From: Rhodothermia bacterium
GTDB taxonomy: Bacteria > Bacteroidota > Rhodothermia > Rhodothermales > JABDKH01
Direction of reading: 5' to 3'
Length of the DNA stretch: 10,001 bases
Assembly (NCBI GenBank): GCA_030431165.1
Contig: JAUIJQ010000069.1
Span: forward strand, 1-10,001
In this document: positions 6,651 through 10,001 of the stretch, in pieces
Numbering within the stretch: the stretch's first letter is position 1
How the letters are laid out: every line of letters begins with the position of its first letter
Made by a program: the position numbers and the translations under genes
The notes under the pieces: model-generated
What the model was told of the DNA's origin: nothing
Seen by the model: only the letters and a program-made list of their open reading frames with translations
Database searches by the model: none

Positions 6651-7676
6651 CTAGGAGATTACAAATCCGAATGTGCGGCTTGATCCGCTGAGCTGGACCG
6701 GGATGGCGCGTCCCGCGTAGTTGATCCGCGAGATTCCCTCGAGCTCAATCATGACGCGGTCACCGGGTTTTGCTTCTCGCAGTGCGCGCGTCAGTACCAG
6801 CTTATTTCCGTCCAGGTCGTAGGTGCCCACCTTCTTGCTCGCCGTGAGGCCTTTGCGCAGATACACGGTCGCTCTGGCAATCCGGTATCGCGCATCTGCG
6901 GGATATCGACGCCTGAATTCCTGATCAGCGACTACGTCGAACTCCAGAATGGCGCGCGCTCGCGGAAGATTGTCGCCATTGTTAATCTTGCGACCTGCGT
7001 TTGCGACCTCAAGCTCGGGACGCGGCGGGTCGATCACCGTAAACTGTTTCTCACCCAGGTAGACGTCGCCGTTTTCACCGTCTTCGAGGAAGACGCGTAC
7101 ACTTGCTGACTCCCCATCAGGCGCCAGCGTGAGAGAACGGCCCTCAACAGTACTCTTGCCAACCTGCAGTTTGAGCTGCCGGTCCTCGAGACCGGGCACT
7201 TCGATACGCACGTCGTTCTTCGAGGACCGGTAGAGCGCCTGCATCGATTCGCTCATTGCCACAATGTCTGGCCGGCGCACTTTGAACGAGCCAGATACCG
7301 GAATCTCGGCTTCGGCCCCGCCTACTTGCTGAAACTTGAACGAACCGCTGTACGGAACAACCTTTTCTGACTCACCGGGAGCGAGCACGCCCCCAGTCGC
7401 CATCTGGAATACCGAATCACCGAGTGCTTCCAGGTCGCCGGCACCGTTCAGTTCCTGACCCTGTCCGCCAGAGACAGCAAGAAAAGCGCGGCCCTTGAAC
7501 GGCTGCCCGAGTACGACAGTGGTTTCCCCTACGACGACAGGCTCAATGCCCTGGACGGCATAGGTATCCTCGTCAAGGTCAAACGTGCTGAACGCGTAGA
7601 GCAGGATTGGAAAATACAGCGCGAGCATTACGTAGTATCGCAGCTCCTTGACGCCCTGCATGCCCGAGTTGGCCAT
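6651..7676 (-). CDS. gldM: T9SS motor shaft protein GldM (PorM), lacking domain D1
   Basis: This encodes 341 residues, against about 515 in the family. One transmembrane helix is at about 11-31 (LRYYVMLALYFPILLYAFST). Known GldM is a dimer that spans the periplasm as domains D1-D4 and is rotated by GldL to drive secretion and gliding. Here residues about 42-133 match D2 in size and character, ending VSGSFKVRRPD. About 134-218 match D3, opening with the family hallmark AMSESMQALYRSSKNDVRIE, VPGL. About 219-341 match D4, with ARATVYLRKG and AKPGDRVMIELEGI. The roughly 190-residue helical D1 that normally follows the helix is missing: only about ten residues (DLDEDTYAVQG) separate membrane and D2. 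No frameshift is needed to explain this. The ATG at 7676 is used; an in-frame ATG at 7661 is possible. It lies 29 bases after gldL. Confidence 0.87.
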   Translation of the reverse strand: MANSGMQGVKELRYYVMLALYFPILLYAFSTFDLDEDTYAVQGIEPVVVGETTVVLGQPFKGRAFLAVSGGQGQELNGAGDLEALGDSVFQMATGGVLAPGESEKVVPYSGSFKFQQVGGAEAEIPVSGSFKVRRPDIVAMSESMQALYRSSKNDVRIEVPGLEDRQLKLQVGKSTVEGRSLTLAPDGESASVRVFLEDGENGDVYLGEKQFTVIDPPRPELEVANAGRKINNGDNLPRARAILEFDVVADQEFRRRYPADARYRIARATVYLRKGLTASKKVGTYDLDGNKLVLTRALREAKPGDRVMIELEGISRINYAGRAIPVQLSGSSRTFGFVIS

Positions 7677-7705
7677 GTTAATCGTTATCTAGAGGTCGAG
7701 GGTTG

Positions 7706-8347
7706 CTACGAGGCGCGGCGACCGCGGTGAGCGATCGCGGCGTGGTCACTACCGGGGTGCTGGACCGTATTGAATCCGCGGAAGCGCTGAAGCATGAAAT
7801 CCAGGTCTGCCCGCATGTCCTCAACCGCCGAACTGGCACCAGCCATCTCGGCTCCGAGCGCAGCCATTCCCTGCCCGAGCATCTGCGCGTCACCGGCAAG
7901 GTCTGCTGATGCGACTGACTCAAGCTGGCTTCGCATATGGCGCACCGCGCCGGCCGAGTGAGAGAGCTCGGCTGACAGTGTTGTCATCTCGCCGCGAAAC
8001 CCTTCGATATCCGCCGCAAGATGAACCAACATCTCGTCCAGACGAGCATCGAGCTTGGCGTCCACCATTGCCGTAAAGTTTGACGGCACCGGCATGTGCG
8101 GGGCCCCTGCACCGGCAGGCCCGGCCGCCTCCAACGCGGGGTCGTGGTTGAAGTTGGTGATCAACTCCAGGACGCCCATCACGATGAACGCACAGGCCTC
8201 ACCGACGAAGCCGATCTTCATGAACAGCTCGTAGTTGTCCAGCTTCAGGATCTTAAAGAACACGCCCAGGATGGCGAGCGCGCCGAAGATCCCGATCATG
8301 AAGGCGAGTACGCCCCGGATTCGTGCGAAGGTCTTGCTGTTTGACAT
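7706..8347 (-). CDS. gldL: T9SS motor protein GldL (PorL)
   Basis: This encodes 213 residues, the usual length. Two transmembrane helices occur at about 12-31 (GVLAFMIGIFGALAILGVFF) and about 42-62 (FMKIGFVGEACAFIVMGVLE), joined by the family-like KILKLDNYEL. Glu50 in TM2 sits where the essential membrane glutamate (Glu49 in Flavobacterium GldL) is expected; Glu61 lies near the end of the same helix. Residues from about 75 are cytoplasmic: an Ala/Gly/Pro linker, then long amphipathic helices (95-190; MVDAKLDARLDEMLVHLAAD, MRADLDFMLQRFRG). In the family, five GldL subunits surround two GldM helices and use the proton gradient to turn GldM. It lies between gldK and gldM, as in the known clusters, with a 42-base gap to gldK. 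No strong Shine-Dalgarno is visible. Confidence 0.9.
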   Translation of the reverse strand: MSNSKTFARIRGVLAFMIGIFGALAILGVFFKILKLDNYELFMKIGFVGEACAFIVMGVLELITNFNHDPALEAAGPAGAGAPHMPVPSNFTAMVDAKLDARLDEMLVHLAADIEGFRGEMTTLSAELSHSAGAVRHMRSQLESVASADLAGDAQMLGQGMAALGAEMAGASSAVEDMRADLDFMLQRFRGFNTVQHPGSDHAAIAHRGRRAS

Positions 8348-8389
8348 CTTGGAGCTTCGTTTACAAATAGGTGTTGGGAACGTGGTGGA

Positions 8390-9910
8390 CTACTGTCCGT
8401 CAGCCGACGGCATCGCGGTCCGTTCGGGTCGACTGATAAACGACTCGTCGGATAGATCAACCGCACAGCGAATGCCGACATACGGTGACGCTGAGCTGAT
8501 CGGCTGCGCGTCGCGAACGCCAACACCGATGTAGAATTCGTCGGATGCCCATGACCCGCCCCGAACCACGCGGCGGCTCTCAGCTTCGTCGATGTGGTAC
8601 GGATTAAAATCTGACAGAACGAGGTACGTTGCCGAGTAAGCGTCTTCGGTCCACTCAGCGACGTTGCCGCTCATGTTGTAGAGCCCCCATTCATTCGGAG
8701 CGTACGCGTTGACCGGAGCGGTAAAGGCATAACCGTCAGCCGCATATCCGGCGCGGCCGTTGTTGTAGTTCGCCATGTACTCGCCACGTACATTGCGTGC
8801 CTCAAAGCCTTCCCACGGGAAGATGCCTCCTTCGCGCCCGGAGCGAGCCGCATACTCCCACTCTGCCTCGGTCGGCAGTCGCTTGCCCTGCGCATTGCAA
8901 TACGCAGTGGCCTGCTCGTGATTGACTGCAACGATCGGATGGTTGTCGTACCGCGCACCGCGGAAGTACGAATCCCACGAAAAGCGGAATCCGGCATCTT
9001 CCCAGACCGACGAGTCAGGCTGCATTGCCTCGACAGAGGCGCCCGCCAACGAATCCAGGTACGCACGGTACTGCGCATTTGTGACTTCGTAGCGATCAAT
9101 AGCAAATCCCGTAACAGTGATTCGCTTGAATCCAGCCGTCTGCAACGAGAGCGGATCTTCGTCAGCAAGGCCCATGATGAACATTCCATCAGGCACGATC
9201 GTCATGTCTTCTTCGATAAGCGCCGTGCCGCGAGCGCGTGTCGTTGGCACCGAGACCGGGCGTGCGCTCGACACAGCCGACATGCGTGAGGTTTCAGCGA
9301 CCGGCCGTGCGGCGTTACCGTCCCGCGAAGAAGCGTCAATCGCCACCGGGTCGCCCACCGCGTCTACGGGCGTCTCGTTGTTCGAAAGCGTTCGCGGCGG
9401 ACGCGAAAACATGCCCCGCTTCAGTTTATACGAGACACCAAGCGTTGGAGATATTCCAAATATGGTATTCATCGTACCCTGGGGATCGCTTGCGAGCGTC
9501 CACATGGCAGCCGCCTCGAGATGAACACCCCACTGATCGTCGAGCATATATTCGACGCCCAGGCCACCGGGAACGACAGACCGGAAATCGTCACTCGCAA
9601 AGAGGAATCCGAAACCCGTGTACAGGTACGGCTCGAGGCGCATTGACCGAAATGGCCGGAAGCGCAACGTCGCATCAACAGACGGCTCAGCAAGGACGGT
9701 GACGCTGCTCTGCAACTCGAAGTTGCGTGAGAGCCATGTACGTACGCCAATCTGGAGGGACCCGTAGTCCTCACGAACGAGGCCCAGGCCATCAGGGCGA
9801 TTAAACACTGATCCGCCGTTTACGACAAACGTTTGGGCCGCTGCCGGGGCCACCAAGGCGACACACAGCAACAGTGTTGAATAGAGCTTTCGCATTCCGA
9901 TTCTGCTCAT
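8390..9910 (-). CDS. gldK: GldK (PorK)-like protein fused to an outer-membrane beta-barrel domain
   Basis: This encodes 506 residues from the ATG at 9910. An in-frame start at 9994 would add 28 residues that overlap the upstream gene and bury the signal peptide, so it is rejected; 9895 is a further option. The signal peptide (MRKLYSTLLLCVALVAPAAA, cut before Gln26) has no lipobox. Residues 27-165 read as a small 8-stranded barrel: SLQIGVRTWLSRNFELQSSV, RLEPYLYTGFGFLFAS, GVEYMLDDQWGVHLEAAAMW, GISPTLGVSYKLKRG. Residues 166-234 are a Ser/Pro/Ala linker. Residues 235-484 form the sulfatase-modifying-factor fold typical of GldK: MTIVPDGMFIMG, IDRYEVTNAQYR, RLPTEAEWEYAAR, YNMSGNVAEW, RVVRGGSW and YVGIRCA. 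The paired catalytic cysteines of true formylglycine enzymes are absent (SDEFYIGVGVR there instead), as in GldK. GldK is normally a lipoprotein ring component with GldN. Order before gldL supports the name. Confidence 0.88.
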   Translation of the reverse strand: MSRIGMRKLYSTLLLCVALVAPAAAQTFVVNGGSVFNRPDGLGLVREDYGSLQIGVRTWLSRNFELQSSVTVLAEPSVDATLRFRPFRSMRLEPYLYTGFGFLFASDDFRSVVPGGLGVEYMLDDQWGVHLEAAAMWTLASDPQGTMNTIFGISPTLGVSYKLKRGMFSRPPRTLSNNETPVDAVGDPVAIDASSRDGNAARPVAETSRMSAVSSARPVSVPTTRARGTALIEEDMTIVPDGMFIMGLADEDPLSLQTAGFKRITVTGFAIDRYEVTNAQYRAYLDSLAGASVEAMQPDSSVWEDAGFRFSWDSYFRGARYDNHPIVAVNHEQATAYCNAQGKRLPTEAEWEYAARSGREGGIFPWEGFEARNVRGEYMANYNNGRAGYAADGYAFTAPVNAYAPNEWGLYNMSGNVAEWTEDAYSATYLVLSDFNPYHIDEAESRRVVRGGSWASDEFYIGVGVRDAQPISSASPYVGIRCAVDLSDESFISRPERTAMPSADGQ

Positions 9911-9920
9911 CTGGATTCTT

Positions 9921-10001
9921 CTAGTTGAGGCGCAGGCGGTAGCCCACAGTAAACTGTCCGAGGATGTCTTTGCTGGCACCGCCGCGGTAGCCATCGATCA
10001 T
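9921..10001 (-). CDS. porP: Probable PorP/SprF-family T9SS outer-membrane protein, C-terminal end
   Basis: Twenty-six codons plus TAG are seen; the gene runs off the right edge. The translated end, SKDILGQFTVGYRLRLN, has the alternating pattern of a last beta-strand, as expected for the PorP/SprF family of outer-membrane barrels. It stops 10 bases before the gldK ATG. In Porphyromonas gingivalis porP directly precedes porK, and PorP helps anchor T9SS components. The name rests mainly on synteny; too little sequence is present to exclude another barrel protein. Confidence 0.5.
   Translation of the reverse strand: MIDGYRGGASKDILGQFTVGYRLRLN

Noticed and set aside
8390..9189. An active formylglycine-generating (sulfatase-activating) enzyme
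   Set aside because: The fold motifs are present but the active-site cysteine pair expected after RGGSW is absent; the pattern up to YVGIRC fits GldK, and gldLMN follow.
9911..9994. N-terminal extension of gldK from the ATG at 9994
   Set aside because: It overlaps the coding end of the upstream gene in another frame, and would place 28 polar residues before a good signal peptide that begins just after the ATG at 9910.

Overview
The window looks like chromosomal DNA of a GC-rich member of the Bacteroidota/Rhodothermota, most likely the Rhodothermales side. It carries a gldKLMN cluster, which encodes the core of the type IX secretion system (T9SS) and is confined to the Bacteroidota and close relatives. 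It also carries an HU-CCDC81/SPOR protein, another hallmark of that group. The GC content, clearly above half by eye, and weak or absent Shine-Dalgarno sequences fit. The taxon is inferred, not proven.

The layout is two tightly packed, convergent gene blocks. The plus-strand block (2-5940) reads: the 3' part of a TPR-repeat protein, an outer-membrane beta-barrel with a TonB-receptor-like C-terminus, a large single-pass protein with two N-terminal HU-like modules and a C-terminal SPOR domain, an ExbB/TolQ-type proton-channel protein, and an ExbD/TolR-type partner. Gaps are 10-28 bases, so this is probably one operon. It resembles a Tol/Ton-like envelope module without an evident TonB or TolA in view.

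The minus-strand block (10001-6028) reads in transcription order: the last codons of a probable porP/sprF gene, then gldK, gldL, gldM and gldN. This matches the porP-K-L-M-N order known from Porphyromonas gingivalis. GldL and GldM form the proton-driven inner-membrane motor; GldK and GldN form the periplasmic/outer-membrane ring of the T9SS. The two blocks end 87 bases apart with a perfect 8-bp hairpin between them.

The least ordinary points are architectural variants of known T9SS parts. GldK appears fused to an N-terminal outer-membrane beta-barrel domain and has no lipobox. GldM appears to lack the whole first periplasmic domain (D1). GldN is short. Together these suggest a divergent T9SS core. 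I see no tRNA, rRNA, CRISPR array, insertion sequence or phage gene, and no gene-free stretch longer than about 90 bases.
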